Assembly: GCF_910592395.1 (NCBI RefSeq)
Contig: NC_088312.1
Coordinates: 17,059,292-17,123,291 of the forward strand
Origin: Lineus longissimus
Taxonomy: Eukaryota > Nemertea > Pilidiophora > Heteronemertea > Lineidae
Length of the DNA stretch: 64,000 nucleotides
Reading direction: 5' to 3'
Both the position numbers and the translations under genes were made by a program. Positions 34,143 through 45,299 of the stretch are shown here, piece after piece (the stretch's first letter is position 1; each line of letters begins with the position of its first letter). The notes beneath the pieces were generated by a model, which searched no databases, had not been told where the DNA came from, and saw only the letters and a list, made by a program, of their open reading frames with translations.

Positions 34143-34945
34143 AGCTCAGCTGACTAAGTCAGCCGAGGTTGTCAAATAAGTTGTTCAGTGGCGTCCGTCT
34201 GTCCATCCATCCATCCGTCCGTCCATCCGTTAAACCCATGGTTCACATTTTGTAACCGTAAGACCTAGAGACTTCAATTTTGCATTTCTGGATACTTCTG
34301 GTAAAACTCTACTTTCAAATCAAAATTTGTCGCCATTCGACCTACTTCCTGCGAGCGAGAGTGCATGAAGGAAGCTGGCCTATATCAGCCTAGGAGCAGC
34401 CGAATTAGTCGAAATATGCTCTAATATTAAGATAAAATTCTTGAAAATCTATTGTATTGAGAAAAAGTTCAAAATTTTAACAGGAGAGGGCGCTACCTGC
34501 CTTTTAATTATTTCTGCCGATTCAAATTCCCGCCCGATGACGTCAGCCATCAATGAAGTCTCCTATTTGCCAGTTCTCAAAACATGGCAGCTACACAACA
34601 AAAGCAGTAGCTCCAGGAATAAATCACTGTTCACTTCAGCTTCGTAATCGATTGTACCCCCACTTTATTGTGTTTTGTGTGGTGTTCCTATTCAATCAAC
34701 GATGAAAGGCCTTATTATGTTGGTTTTAATTGAGAAGGTGCATTATAAGCGGCGTACGAAATACCGAAGCGGAGACAAAATGACGGCATGTTGTTTACGC
34801 CATGCAATAATGTTGGAGCTCAATCACACTCAAGTACCCAATTTTCTGCTTAAAAAGTAGTCTGGTAGGCGATATTATCACTAGTTCGTTTCAGTGGTAG
34901 TCATAAGGTCTTTAGGGACTACTTTCAGAAATTAGTTCTTGAAAA
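34143..34945 (+). mobile_element. Family B element, 5' hairpin and body
   Basis: A slightly diverged 5' hairpin (34143-34168), a gtcc-rich stretch, then body sequence ending in ggcgatattatcacta and gggactactttcag, shared with the compact copy at 53138-53825. No 3' hairpin follows directly. Confidence 0.55.
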
Positions 34946-35613
34946 TTTGGCCACATTTCTGTGAAAACGATATCATGCTCTGTTCGCGATGACATTGCCG
35001 ATGTATTTTGAAGTGGAGAATTCCCACAGTATGTGCAGTGAATCGGCATGATTCTGTTCGCCTATTAAGTTTTAGTTCTACGATTCTTTCATGAGTAAAA
35101 AGTAGACATTCTAAGCAATACAATAATGTCACTCCCATAAAAATTGATTGGAAATTGAGGGAGCTACGGCATTCTCTTCGGCAACTGGCAGCGCTGAAAA
35201 AATACATTGCATACTGTACAATACCAAATGGCACATTTTAAAAAGCGCTCATTGGACAACGTAGGGAATCACCAGAAATGACGTCATCGCTGGTCTAAAT
35301 AGAAAACTACGGTGGCGCAGTAGAGCACAAGAAAAGGTTTAGCATTAACTTCGTCTTGCAAGCTTCAGCAACAAAACGATTTCTCATGAATGATTTATTT
35401 GATCATCATCAGCTTGTTTCCCCTGATAGATAAAAAAATGATTTACAATTTCCATCAAAGTTTTCTATTTTGTGTATAGTCACATGTTATTTAACTGGCA
35501 AGGAGCCAAGCAGTTTTGAATATTCGCGGGAAAATACTTCGTACTTTCCTTTATATTATGGTATATTTCCGAGTTAAACTTTACCATACTTTATCATTCC
35601 AACCCGGCCTCTT

Positions 35614-36044
35614 GAGACAAGACCACCATTGATTTTTAAGCCTTTTTGCAGTTAAATTGTCACAGTTCGACCGCCTCGCAATGCTTCGGGTTGTGAATCT
35701 GAAATTTGGATATGACATTCCAGACAGTCAGGCGAGTAAATGGTGAAATTTTATTAAAACTGGTGGTTGTCCACAAATTTTTTTCTTCAAATTGGACAAA
35801 TTTGAGAGACCATGATATTTCCACTGTTTTCAGCCAAATCTCAAAACACGCCCCTTATTGTCAAATTACCAAATATCAAAATTTATTTTTTCATCAAAAA
35901 ATTTATTTTTATCTGTAGACTTGCCATACCAAATATCTTTCCAATACCTCTCCAAATAAGCACTTGACAGTTGAAAACACACTCGCGTCTAATTGATAGG
36001 TCTGGAACCTCCAACCTATAAATATTCTATGGTGGTCTTGTCTC
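35614..36044. mobile_element. MITE, dispersed relative of the array MITE
   Basis: 431 bp with the same 13-bp terminal inverted repeats as the three array copies but clearly diverged inside. It is flanked by tctt on both sides (35610-35613, 36045-36048), a possible 4-bp target duplication. It shows that the family moves independently of the satellite. Confidence 0.85.
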
Positions 36045-36424
36045 TCTTCACTTCACTTAATTGGGGGTGGGGGGAGGGAAGGTCACTCTTCAACATGTAG
36101 ATATTGATGTGTTCGGGTCAATTGCCGACATACTAGTACTTCCATTTTCAAGGGGTTATAAAGGCGAGGGGGGGGCTTTTCATCATTTCAATTATGAATA
36201 TTTGTAAGTGAAGAACCCAAGAGTCTTGGTCTGTTTTTTTACATCTTGGTACAACCAAGCGCTGCCCTACAGGGTATCTTCATTGTGGAGCTTGGCTTTA
36301 CAAATGGTCATTACAGGGTCGTGATCAAGAAAGAAAACAAATTATTAGTATGATCTATCTCAAGTTCATTATTTGGTCCAATGCTCAAACAGTCTACACA
36401 CAGGTCCATGACACAATGTCTTGT

Positions 36425-37658
36425 TCATATGATATGCCTAACAGCATCGACGTAACCCATGATGTCTCGTTGGCGGTTTTCAAGCTGCATTTTAAGCCTC
36501 TGGAGCCTCTGATCAAGACGGATATATGTCAGTCTCCTTGGATTAGGACGGCCACCAGCTTCTAGCCTGTGAAGTTCAGAGCGCTGATAAAGTTCCTCCT
36601 TCTTCAGAAATTGCAAAAGTTCAAAAAGATTTGGGTGGGCCTTGCCTACATATTGGTTCAGTTTGTGATGCCACCCCTCAACAGCGTTGTTTGTTCTCGC
36701 CTCGTCTAGGCGATCATATTGGTTCCAAATATTCCGGCTGTACCTTGCGTCAGCGTTCATCCAGTTCCTATTGACGTAATCGCGGAATTCGTTCGCTTGT
36801 GGAATGTTCGGGGCATTGTTCATTGTTTCATTCCATACATCATTGACTCGGTCAATTGGAACAAGTGGGAGGGTTGCAGTCCTTCGAATCCATTTTTTCA
36901 GTCTGTCGTCAGGCTGGGCATCATGGTATTCTGCTTGCAAACCGATCCGCTGAACGCATCTGTTGATTGCCTGTCCGTAATGAAATAGACAACCCTTTAC
37001 TTGTGTGTTTGGAAGGACAGATTCAACTGCTCGAATAGCTCCCATCTCGTAATCAACCATGACTGTTTGCGGATCGAAGTCGAGATTGTTCTGAACTGCT
37101 GCATCACCGATTAAACGAAGAAATCGCTCATAAGTGCCTTGCCTCCTGTCTGGGAACAATCCATATGCGAGCGGGAACATTTGTCCATAAGATTTAGCGT
37201 GCACAGTGTACAATTGGGCAAACAAGTTTGGAGACGAATAAAAGGTACCATCCATGTACAAAGTGCCGGCATGGGCGATTTTAGAAAGTCCTTCTATAGA
37301 TCCAAAGATCAACAGTTTATCGGCTGCTCCGTCATTAGCAAGCACAAAGTCTCTGCCATCTGCAGTTTCAGCCCACTCCCCTTCGAGTACTATATCTTCT
37401 CGTGACTGTGGTAGCAAAGGCAGACGTTTCCTTCTGGAGCGGTATGCGGACGACTGGATCCCCTTCAAGTTCGGCAAATGGGCATACGTGGCATCATTGA
37501 GTTCCCCATCATTTGCAGCATTGAACACTACATCCTGGTATATGCGTGGGACTGGGTCGACGCCCTCTGCTGCCCTTCGTTTTATACCACGGCAAATTTT
37601 TTCAGCGGCTAGTTTTCCTGGTATTGGAGCATGATTGTGAGCAGTGACTTTGGTTAAC
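36425..37658 (-). CDS. FLYWCH-MULE transposase protein, exon 2
   Basis: Second exon of a gene read right to left. It begins after a pyrimidine-rich acceptor (ctataatttcag) and supplies the last 410 residues of a 466-aa product. It first completes the FLYWCH zinc finger (H63, H65), then carries a MULE-type DDE domain. Candidate catalytic residues are D192 in YMDGTF, D258 in MVDYEMGA and E383 in NNAVEGWHH, with the family's C-x2-H (C279, H282) in GCLFHYGQA. The frame is uninterrupted. Such genes are either MULE transposases or host genes derived from them. I did not find terminal inverted repeats around it, so domestication is possible but unproven. Confidence 0.85.
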
Positions 37659-37810
37659 CTGAAATTATAGAAATTGATGGTTGGGTGAGCAAAATTATTA
37701 ACAAATTATTAATGTAAATGTGAAACATTTCTTTTAATTGTATTATTGATGTAAAAGTGAGAGACAGCAAATCAGATATTTAAATCCGAACACCTCTGAA
37801 ATTGCCTTAC

Positions 37811-37977
37811 CTATCATTTTCATCTGTAGCTGCTTTTGCTGGACAATTTTCCAATGTACATTTCCAATATCGCTTTCCTTCAGGTGAGCGTCTGTTCAAT
37901 CGGAATTTGAAATTTTGGTGTACAAGATGTTGTCCACCCCTATTTGTTGGAACAAAAGTAATTTCCTGGTCTTCCAT
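37811..37977 (-). CDS. FLYWCH-MULE transposase protein, exon 1
   Basis: Starts at the ATG at 37977 and encodes the first 55 residues, ending at a donor AG|GTAAGG (37805-37810). It holds most of a FLYWCH zinc finger: TNRGGQHLV, then W38 and C40-x4-C45 (YWKCTLENC). The intron (37659-37810, 152 bp) splits an Arg codon, and joining the exons keeps the frame open and brings in the finger's H-x-H. This phase match and domain continuity support the join. The start codon is the first in-frame Met before the domain; an upstream exon cannot be excluded. Confidence 0.82.
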
Positions 37978-38750
37978 TGTCTCTATACCGTGTACACTGC
38001 AAAGATTTTGCTGGAAATGAGCAGCCCTGGCCCTGAGCTAATTTATACACTCCATGAAGAAGCCATGAATACAGACAAATCCCATCTCAAAATGCTCAAA
38101 TATTCTGCAAGAATCAGTTGCAAGAAGCCATCGAGTCCATTCAATGACAAGATTGTTCCTGAAGCCACGTTACTGTGTTCACCCACAACTGAGTTCACTT
38201 CAGGCTGAGACAATACATCAAACTTAATGAATTCCTTAAAAACACATGCAAGTGAATCCTATTATATGCGATGTTTAATACTTGAACTATTTATGAAAGC
38301 TGTGAGGAAGAGATACCTGTATATTCAGCTAAATCACTTTGTAATCACTTTGTAATTTAATAATTAACATTAAACCAATTAGTAGTAAACCAATTAATCT
38401 AACCAATAAACATGCATAATTGATTATTATACACTGAGTGTGTTTCTTTGTGATGTTTTGCTCAAACTAACACTTACCGTAACTCAATGCTGGCAAGTGT
38501 TCTTACAATACACAAAATGCATCCAGAATATGAAAGCCATTTTCATCGATGTCAGATTATCAAGCTCATGACCCTACTCATGGCCCTACTCAGTTCGTCT
38601 GATAGTATTTAGTTGGTATTTAGTTGGATAAACTGCATCTTTCTAAAAGCATTACAAAATTCTGGCACCAATAGACATTTCAAATTAGACTAGAAGGCTG
38701 AAACATCTTTTGAATTTGAAGTCACTATCATAAAACATTTGAAATGATGT

Positions 38751-38941
38751 AGGCGAAATGGGTAATAGGCGAAATGGTGAATAGGCGAAATGGGTGTTGG
38801 CGAAATGGTGAGTAGGCGAAATGGTGAGTAGGCGAAATGGGTAATATGCGAAATGGTGAATAGGCGAAATGGGTGTAGGCGAAATGGGTAAATTTTGTAG
38901 GCGAAATGGGTGTAGGCGAAACGGGTGTAGGCGAAATGGGG
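38751..38941. repeat. ~15-bp minisatellite
   Basis: About a dozen variants of taggcgaaatgggtg. Minus-strand frames here read as Phe-Ala-Tyr / Ile-Ser-Pro repeats and are artefacts. Confidence 0.92.
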
Positions 38942-39191
38942 ATGAACCTTGTAAACGAGGCTATGACAATGAGTATGCTCATTCATGGCATAAACTTCAT
39001 GTTTCGGTAAATATTTTCATACGATGATTTCACCCGAATTATGGTCAGGATTGAGGAATGAACAGTGGCATAATTATGTCAACCAAAAACATTGGTACCG
39101 TAGTGAACGCAAAAGGATATCAAAGACCATGGAGCATGCCATTTTCTTGCATAATGAACTAAACACCGGGAAGATATTAATGATATTAACT

Positions 39192-39223
39192 CAGCTGAGC
39201 GCCAGGCCCTTGGGCCTCTTGTT
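39192..39223 (+). mobile_element. Family B 3' terminus
   Basis: cagctgagcgccaggccctt followed by the complementary GGGCC half and the cttgtt tail. Confidence 0.72.
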
Positions 39224-39766
39224 TTCTTCTATCGTCTTAAGTTTTAGGACTAATGGTGGAATTATATCTTACATACAAACATTCATCATGTACATGTTCA
39301 GATACAGAGTACTAAGACTAGGTGAGGAAATTTGGTTGCCTTGACTCTCAAATCGTGAAATTTGAGCGACTTTAACAGCCAGACAGCACATATAAAAATT
39401 CCCAAAACTTGTTATATTCTGTTTATCCAATACAGTGAATGTTTTCTTAACCCTTTGGGTGCTGAATTCTTTTTAGAATCAGAAAATGTTATACCCACAG
39501 ATCACAGAGCTATGAAATAATAAATATTGGTGCAATGTCAATAGTCCTAGGGTTTTATATGTTCAATGACCATGATAAAAATTGAAAAAATAAATTATGA
39601 TAAGATCCAGACCCTCAATGCCCCTTTCTGTGACTTCAAACGCCCAACCATGGCCCGAGGAGTATGAAATTGAAAGTAAGCCACTTACCACCACACACAA
39701 GCTTTTTCATGTGTTTGCTTAATGTATAATGTACACCAAGTAAACATCCTGCTTTTCACCGCTTTT

Positions 39767-40330
39767 AGCTCAGCTGGCGAAGTCAGCGAGCTGGTAGAAT
39801 AGCTATTCAGATCCTGTTTATCAGTCAGTCCGTCCGTCCGTCCATCTGTAAACATGGGGCGCACGTTTTATAACTGTAAGACCTAGAGATTTCAACTTCA
39901 ATTTCTCTGATCAGAAACCAAAAATCAGCGCGATTTGACCGAGATTCAGCCTGCGAGACAGCTTTGTTTAAAAAAGGCTATCTCGGTGACTGGAGGAAGA
40001 AAAGTGTTCAATTTGGGTCTAAAAATTAACTAAAATTATAAAGTTTCAGGGAAAAATATGCATTAGTTAAATGTTTTCTGCCGGGGGTTGACCCCAGAAA
40101 ATTGAGAAATCTTCAAAAACCCGCACTTTGACGTCATAGTTGCATAGTCATATTGCTCTCCTGATTGGACCTGAAGCAGCATGTAGATCAAGCATGCAGA
40201 GCGCAGCCCTTTTGTTGTTCTTGAAGCGTAAATTGGGAGGAATAAAATCACCTCGTATCAATGGTATAAGTCGATTATCCGCTCAACACACCAGGTGAGA
40301 TGTCTAGATTAGGTTCTTGTGATTGGTATT
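39767..40330 (+). mobile_element. Family B element, 5' end and body
   Basis: 5' hairpin variant at 39767-39792 and a gtccgtcc stretch. The later part (about 40230-40330) matches about 53030-53110, including ccgctcaacacaccag. Confidence 0.55.
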
Positions 40331-40428
40331 CTTTAAAAAAAAACGATGAGTAACTTATTTTTCGACACACATTCTTTTTGTCCAGATCAGATGTCTCATC
40401 AAAGTCTGATTTGTTGATCTCATTTCAG

Positions 40429-40490
40429 CCGTCAAGCAGAGCTCACCTTGGTATTTTGGAGAAGAAGAAAGACTACAAAACAAGGGCACT
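40429..40490 (+). CDS. UTP11: UTP11 (U3 snoRNA-associated protein 11), internal exon
   Basis: 62-nt exon between a good acceptor (tctcatttcag) and donor (GTAAGT). It encodes PSSRAHLGILEKKKDYKTRA plus two bases of the next codon. This matches the conserved N-terminal block of Utp11, a component of the small-subunit processome that acts with U3 snoRNA in nucleolar 18S rRNA maturation. The preceding exon, which should hold the start Met and a short basic stretch, was not found upstream in this window. Confidence 0.82.
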
Positions 40491-40671
40491 GTAAGTTTGA
40501 ATTCTTTTATTTTGGCGTTTTGTGATAATTACTGTGATATATGAAAATTTATTTTCTGGTTAAATCTGTGTGTTTCTTCTAAAACGATTTTTAGACTTGC
40601 CTGGGCATAAAGGCTTGCCTGTGCATACGCAGGAAGCCTCTTGGGAATAGTATGATAAATGGGTAAAATGT

Positions 40672-41160
40672 TTTGACCTTCTTGTCAAGGTCACAGAGGT
40701 CAAATGACGTAAATTTGCCGTCAGGCCGTAACTATGGCACGTTTCTTAACTGCAATGACTATTGATCACAAATTAAGTACACATGTACCCCCTGGTCAGG
40801 TGATCTCAGGTACTGAAGTTTGGTGTCATCTGATTTGCCGTTTGACCTCCAGGGAGGGGGCCAAATCCTAAATTCTTCAAAATGCCATTATTCCTAGTAA
40901 TGACTTGCCCGATTGGCACCAATTTTATATCATAGGTACATCTAATTCTAACAACCATTCAATGTGTCACCCGGGTCTTCTTTGATTTGACCTACTTTTC
41001 AAGATCACAGAGGTCGAATGTACTGTAAATTGGCCATTTTGGGGAAATTGTAATTGCTTGGACCTACATCAAACCTAACACTACATGACACAATACCATG
41101 CTCTTTATCCATCTTTCCTCCACATGAGGTGAGCACAATGGTTCTGGCCATTTCATTTTT
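40672..41160 (+). mobile_element. Family A element, 3' half
   Basis: Very similar to 19874-20371, with two monomer ends (caaggtcacagaggtc at about 40684; a variant at 41000) and the 3' hairpin region. It lies inside the UTP11 intron. Confidence 0.8.
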
Positions 41161-41222
41161 CATATTAGACACTGTTTTCATACTACGTGTGTTCAAGACG
41201 CAGAAAGACAAAAAAGGCACCA

Positions 41223-42643
41223 TTACCATTGTCCTCTGCCGTATCCTTGGAAATCCTCGTTCCTCTCCCACTGACCATTGCTGTGGTCTGCGTACTCGTC
41301 ATCCCTATCCCAGCGTGCCCTGGAGTAGGCAGCCATGTATGCTGGTTTCCTGAATGTAGACTCTCTGCGGCTGTGTCCAGATCGCTGGTGGGGTGTTCTG
41401 CTATCCCATTTGTCACTCCTTCCCCTGTTCTGGAAACGCTCTGAGGTTTGCCTTCGGTGTGTAGGCCTGCCCCAGTCCCGTTTGAAAGGCTGCGTCTTTT
41501 AAGGCGCCGCACGAATCTCTTGTCCGGGTGGACGAAAGGGCCGCAGGTTAACCCCCTTAGCCCACATGTCTCTATCCAGAATAAGCTTGACCTCACCCAC
41601 TGGCGCAGAAATCTTAAATGACTTGTAGGAGTCTCTGTCCGCCAGCAACTCGATTGAAACATCAGATGTGATGCCCATTGATCTCACGTGGTGACGAATG
41701 TCCTCTACGGTATGTTTGGGATCAACCCGCCCGATGTACACATCAGATGTAACAGGAGCAGGAGCGGCGCTGATCGGGCATGGTTGCACACTACCCCTCC
41801 TGCGCCCGCGTTTGCGCTGCTTACGATTAAACTTTCTCAGCTGTGACGAGGGGAGTACGAAGTCTCGAGCCGGAATGTCCGCGTCGTCTTCTGCGTAATC
41901 AGAGGCACAACACTCGTCCTCCTCGTCCGTACAACGCGAATTCTCAATGACAGCACCCCCATCCACCGCGACGGGCTCAATCGCTGCCTGACTTGTAGGC
42001 AAGGCAGGAAACAGGTGCGAAACTTTGAGTTCATTTACTTGACCACCTGATTCAATCTTTAACATAAGGCAGCGGTTCTCCTGCTTTAAAACTGACATTT
42101 CCATCTCCAGATTCGAAAGCCTATGACTCAAATCAGCAAGAAGTCTGTAATGTTCGGCCGCATTTTCTTTCGGCAACGTTTTGTCGGCTCCGATGGTGCA
42201 AGTTTGTTAACTAGGACTTTCTCAAGATCCTCCGTAGCTTGTTTACGTGTTACGCTGTAGCCCATTTGAAATATATCGTGAACGAGTTTCTGTTTAGACT
42301 TCCGATTTATACAACGGGACTCCTTGAACTGAGGGAACAAAGAGATGACCTCCTCGAATAAACTCTTGCTTAGATCGACCAGAATATCCATTTCGAGTAG
42401 TGAGAGTGGAACCTGGATGTCATTTTGCGAGTATCGATGAACGCTGTCGAGAGACTTTAGGTAAACCATAAAAATTACATCGATTGGAATGTTTTTGATG
42501 TCACCCAGGTCATTAATTGTTTGATCAACACGACGAGCTCCATTCCCGGTATTGATCTGCACATCGTAGTATAATTGACACAGGAAAAGGTCTCCTTGGC
42601 GGAGAACTACCGAACCATCACTGGCATTGTCCGGGCAGCTCAT
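41223..42643 (-). pseudogene. Retroelement ORF1-like protein gene, frameshifted and with an in-frame stop
   Basis: Three segments read right to left. First, ATG at 42643 opens 171 codons without recognised motifs, ending in a basic stretch. Second, an overlapping frame (about 42176-41502) holds a coiled coil (HRLSNLEMEMSVLKQEN), an acidic patch, a basic run (NRKQRKRGRRRG) and an RRM-like domain (VYIGRVDP ... KSFKIS ... GVNLRPFRP). Third, after a TAA at 41499 the same frame stays open to 41223, giving an R/W-rich tail (GRSDKWD, WERNED, GYGRGQW). Coiled coil, RRM-like domain and basic tail fit ORF1 proteins of non-LTR elements, although related proteins of unknown origin occur in invertebrates. 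It lies antisense inside a UTP11 intron. The TAA may be the true end. Confidence 0.6.
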
Positions 42644-43014
42644 GTTTGGCTGACCATTGTTGCAGCTCGAGCATGACGACCTTTCCTCGAAAAGTTACGT
42701 AGCACTTTCTCGTAATGTTAATCTGTCCAATGTGTACAGATGTGTGTATACACTGTGTACTATAGTGTATAAAGTTGTATACAAAATGGAGACTATCACT
42801 ATCAGACCACCACCTGATGTCGAAAAACACTAAAAGTCCTAAAAAGACACTTATACGTTCTTCAGGCTCCTAAAAATAGGTCCAACGTGGTCGGGATCTC
42901 TTCACAAAGTTTAAACGTAATGTTCTGATTATCCTACACGTTGGGAAAATACAATAAACTTGTCTTTAGGCAGGAGAAGATGTGACATGCTGTTCGCTGT
43001 TCGCTGTTAGCGAA

Positions 43015-43127
43015 TACAGATACTAGTAGTACTTCTGAGTCTTCCTTGGTCATATCTCAAGAAACATTCATTGTCAGTTAAGTCGTTACCTAAATACCGG
43101 TGAGCACAATGGCCCCTGGCCTTTTCA
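43015..43127 (+). mobile_element. Family A 3' fragment
   Basis: Matches 29034-29146, from tactagtagtac to the terminal ggtgagcacaatggcccctg hairpin. Confidence 0.75.
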
Positions 43128-43444
43128 GTAGTGGGTAAACTCTGTTTCTTTCTCAATATCAAATTGGGAGTATTTAGATAAAAATATAAGATTTCGGAAA
43201 ATAAAAACTTTTTTGGGTCTACCTTGGTTATTTTATTGTTCTTATTATTGTTTTTCTGAATTGGTTGCCACTACCTGAAATGCCTTGCCACGTTCAGGGT
43301 TTAGAAATATTAAGTGCTTACCTCGATATGGGTTAATGGAAATATTTCTTTTGCAATTCCACCGGGGCGGGGCCATTTGCTTCGAAATGTTTAGGTGATT
43401 CTTTCACAACTTCCGACGTATCGATAAAGGGTCAAATACAATAT

Positions 43445-44130
43445 CGGTGTGTTATGAAACAGGTGGGACATCTATATCTTCATCATTTAAGTGGGTCTGT
43501 TCAACAAAGTACAGGGTTACCAATGAGCAATTTTGTTTATCGTCAGTAAACAATTGGCCATCACTATCCTTCAAAACAAATTACATTGCTTTCTCTTTCT
43601 ACCTGTGATGTCGTGATTGTTGACCACCATTTCTTGTGCGAAGTATTTATGTCAGATAGGTCATCGACTAAGGAATTATAATAATCTTGTTTAGCCTTTC
43701 TGAAAACATGACATTGTTTCTGAAATCATGACATTGTTTTTCTGAAGCTTTGTAAACTTCCCAAGCATTCAAATTATTGGTTGATTTTGCCTGCTTGTAT
43801 AATCTGTGACAAGTACTGACCAGACTTAATTATGATTTTCGAACAGAATATGTTATCCCTCAAAGTTTATTCCATTTTGGTAACCCATTTGTCCACATTT
43901 GCCTGTGGACTGCCTTCATTAAAACAAGATTCCCAATTAAAATTAAATGTAGAAAGAGCATTCTTTAGGACAACTGCATCAGTCCATTCAAAGTATGGTA
44001 AATTAAACTTGATATTTGCCCAGATGACCTCATGATATCTTCGTAAAATGGGAGATCAGTCCCGGAGTTCACAACCCTACGAGGACAGTCTGTGATAATC
44101 AGATCTACAAGAGTTTTTGAGTCTACAGTA
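43445..44130 (-). pseudogene. Decayed non-LTR retrotransposon, endonuclease end to reverse transcriptase start
   Basis: Reading the minus strand across shifting frames gives a colinear set of CR1/L2-type fragments: TLVDLIITDCPRRVVNSGT (end of the endonuclease domain), IWANIKFNLPYFEW, DKWVTKME, RLYKQAKSTNNLNAWEVYK, RKAKQDYYNSLVDDL then KKWWSTI, and DGQLFTDDKQN with an acidic PPVS ending. Several stops and frame changes interrupt it and the catalytic palm is absent. No long open frame marks it, so it is easy to overlook. It lies antisense in a UTP11 intron. Confidence 0.75.
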
Positions 44131-44368
44131 CTTCAAGTAGGTTTCTCTATGAGCTGCAAAAGGTTGCACCTGAAGGTACTTAAATCATAAAAAGGTTTGC
44201 TAGTGTGATATGTCCACTAGACATTTTATGGGCTGTTAGATTGTTCCGGATGAAACTATTTGCTTTACCAGTGTGTTATGTCCACTAAAAATTTTATGCT
44301 AGAATAGGCTAGGTAGAATCTGTATAAAAACTGTTAAAGAAAAACATTTTAAATTTTTTTCACTTCAG

Positions 44369-44471
44369 CGATTTCCAAAAAAAGCAAAGCACCCTCAAAG
44401 CTTTGAAAAGGAAAGCACTTGACAGAAATCCAGATGAATTCTACTTCAAAATGGTCAAGACTAAGTTAAAG
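44369..44471 (+). CDS. UTP11: UTP11, next internal exon
   Basis: 103-nt exon with acceptor tttcacttcag and donor GTATGT. With the two bases from the exon ending at 40490 it continues in frame as LDFQKKQSTLKALKRKAL then DRNPDEFYFKMVKTKLK. This is the most conserved block of Utp11 (K-ALxxNPDEFYxKM). The matching phase across a 3.9-kb intron is strong support. It ends on a complete codon, and the next exon should begin with the Asp-Gly-Val/His block. I did not find that exon in the remaining sequence; it may lie beyond the LTR retrotransposon and beyond the window. Confidence 0.88.
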
Positions 44472-45133
44472 GTATGTCAGCGTTCAATTAAATTTCGCCC
44501 TCAGGATACGGTTATTCAAAATAAGTTTTGTCCCTAACGCTGGTGTTAACTAACTTCGTGTAAAATCTGAAGGATTTTACACCAAGTTACGAAATGAAGG
44601 AGATAATGCTTTGTTAAGTTAACACCGACCTTAGTGACAAAATTTATTTTGAACAACCAGGCCCAGGATTTTGAAATGGTAGGTTGGTATTTTTAGCACA
44701 CAGCTTACTTTTCTAATCAAGGTTCTAATCAAGCAAGCTTATCAGAACCAAACAGATAGGAAATGTTGCTGGTCGAAGGTTCAGCCAGAATCGATTCAAA
44801 TTTAGCTCACCAGGGGGGAAAAAGCATAAAGTTCATAAAAGGAATCTGTTGCCCTAGTCAAACAGATACAAGCTTGTGATAAAGTCTATGACGACTGCAC
44901 ATGTATAGGTTCTGATGTACAAATGGTTTTGATTTAGACTACCGGTTGGCAGGACAAAATTTTGTGTTGTTTTCATTTTGTTGTGTTTGAAAAAAATATT
45001 TTGCGGTTTGTGGCATTTCCTTAGCTTGAACCTCTACTTAATGAGGGATGATCTTCAAATTATTCACAGTACCAATAAAAATAGTTTTTGGCGCTTTTTC
45101 AAGAAACAAATATAGTTTCTGGTCAATGAATTC

Positions 45134-45288
45134 TGTCGTGTCCTTGGCTGAACAAACTCACATAAAACAGATGTAAGAAACCGACTCGAGATGTTTATTG
45201 TGCCGCCGTGATTCATCCTCCTGTTCCGGTTCCTAGCCCGGGTACATATATAATATGAATACAGAAAATGGAACGAAGTTCCACCACA
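45134..45288 (-). repeat. 3' LTR
   Basis: 155 bp. In element orientation it starts TGTGGTGGAAC and ends ACGACA, with an internal AATAAA (cacaataaac). It matches 51842-51996 except at one noticed position (tacatata against tacatgta). Confidence 0.93.
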
Positions 45289-45299
45289 TCTCCCCTGAT
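45289..45299 (-). promoter_or_regulatory. Polypurine tract
   Basis: Directly upstream of the 3' LTR on the minus strand the sequence reads aatcaggggaga, the expected plus-strand DNA primer site. Confidence 0.6.

Noticed and set aside
35229-35282. Candidate first exon of UTP11 (atggcacattttaaaaag)
   Set aside because: The first residues are vaguely similar, but there is no convincing donor and the frame soon stops.
36719-37634. Plus-strand ORFs of 88-126 codons
   Set aside because: Shadows of the MULE transposase gene on the opposite strand.
38690-38986. Repetitive ISPTP/HFAY peptide ORFs
   Set aside because: Translation of the 15-bp taggcgaaatggg minisatellite in two frames.
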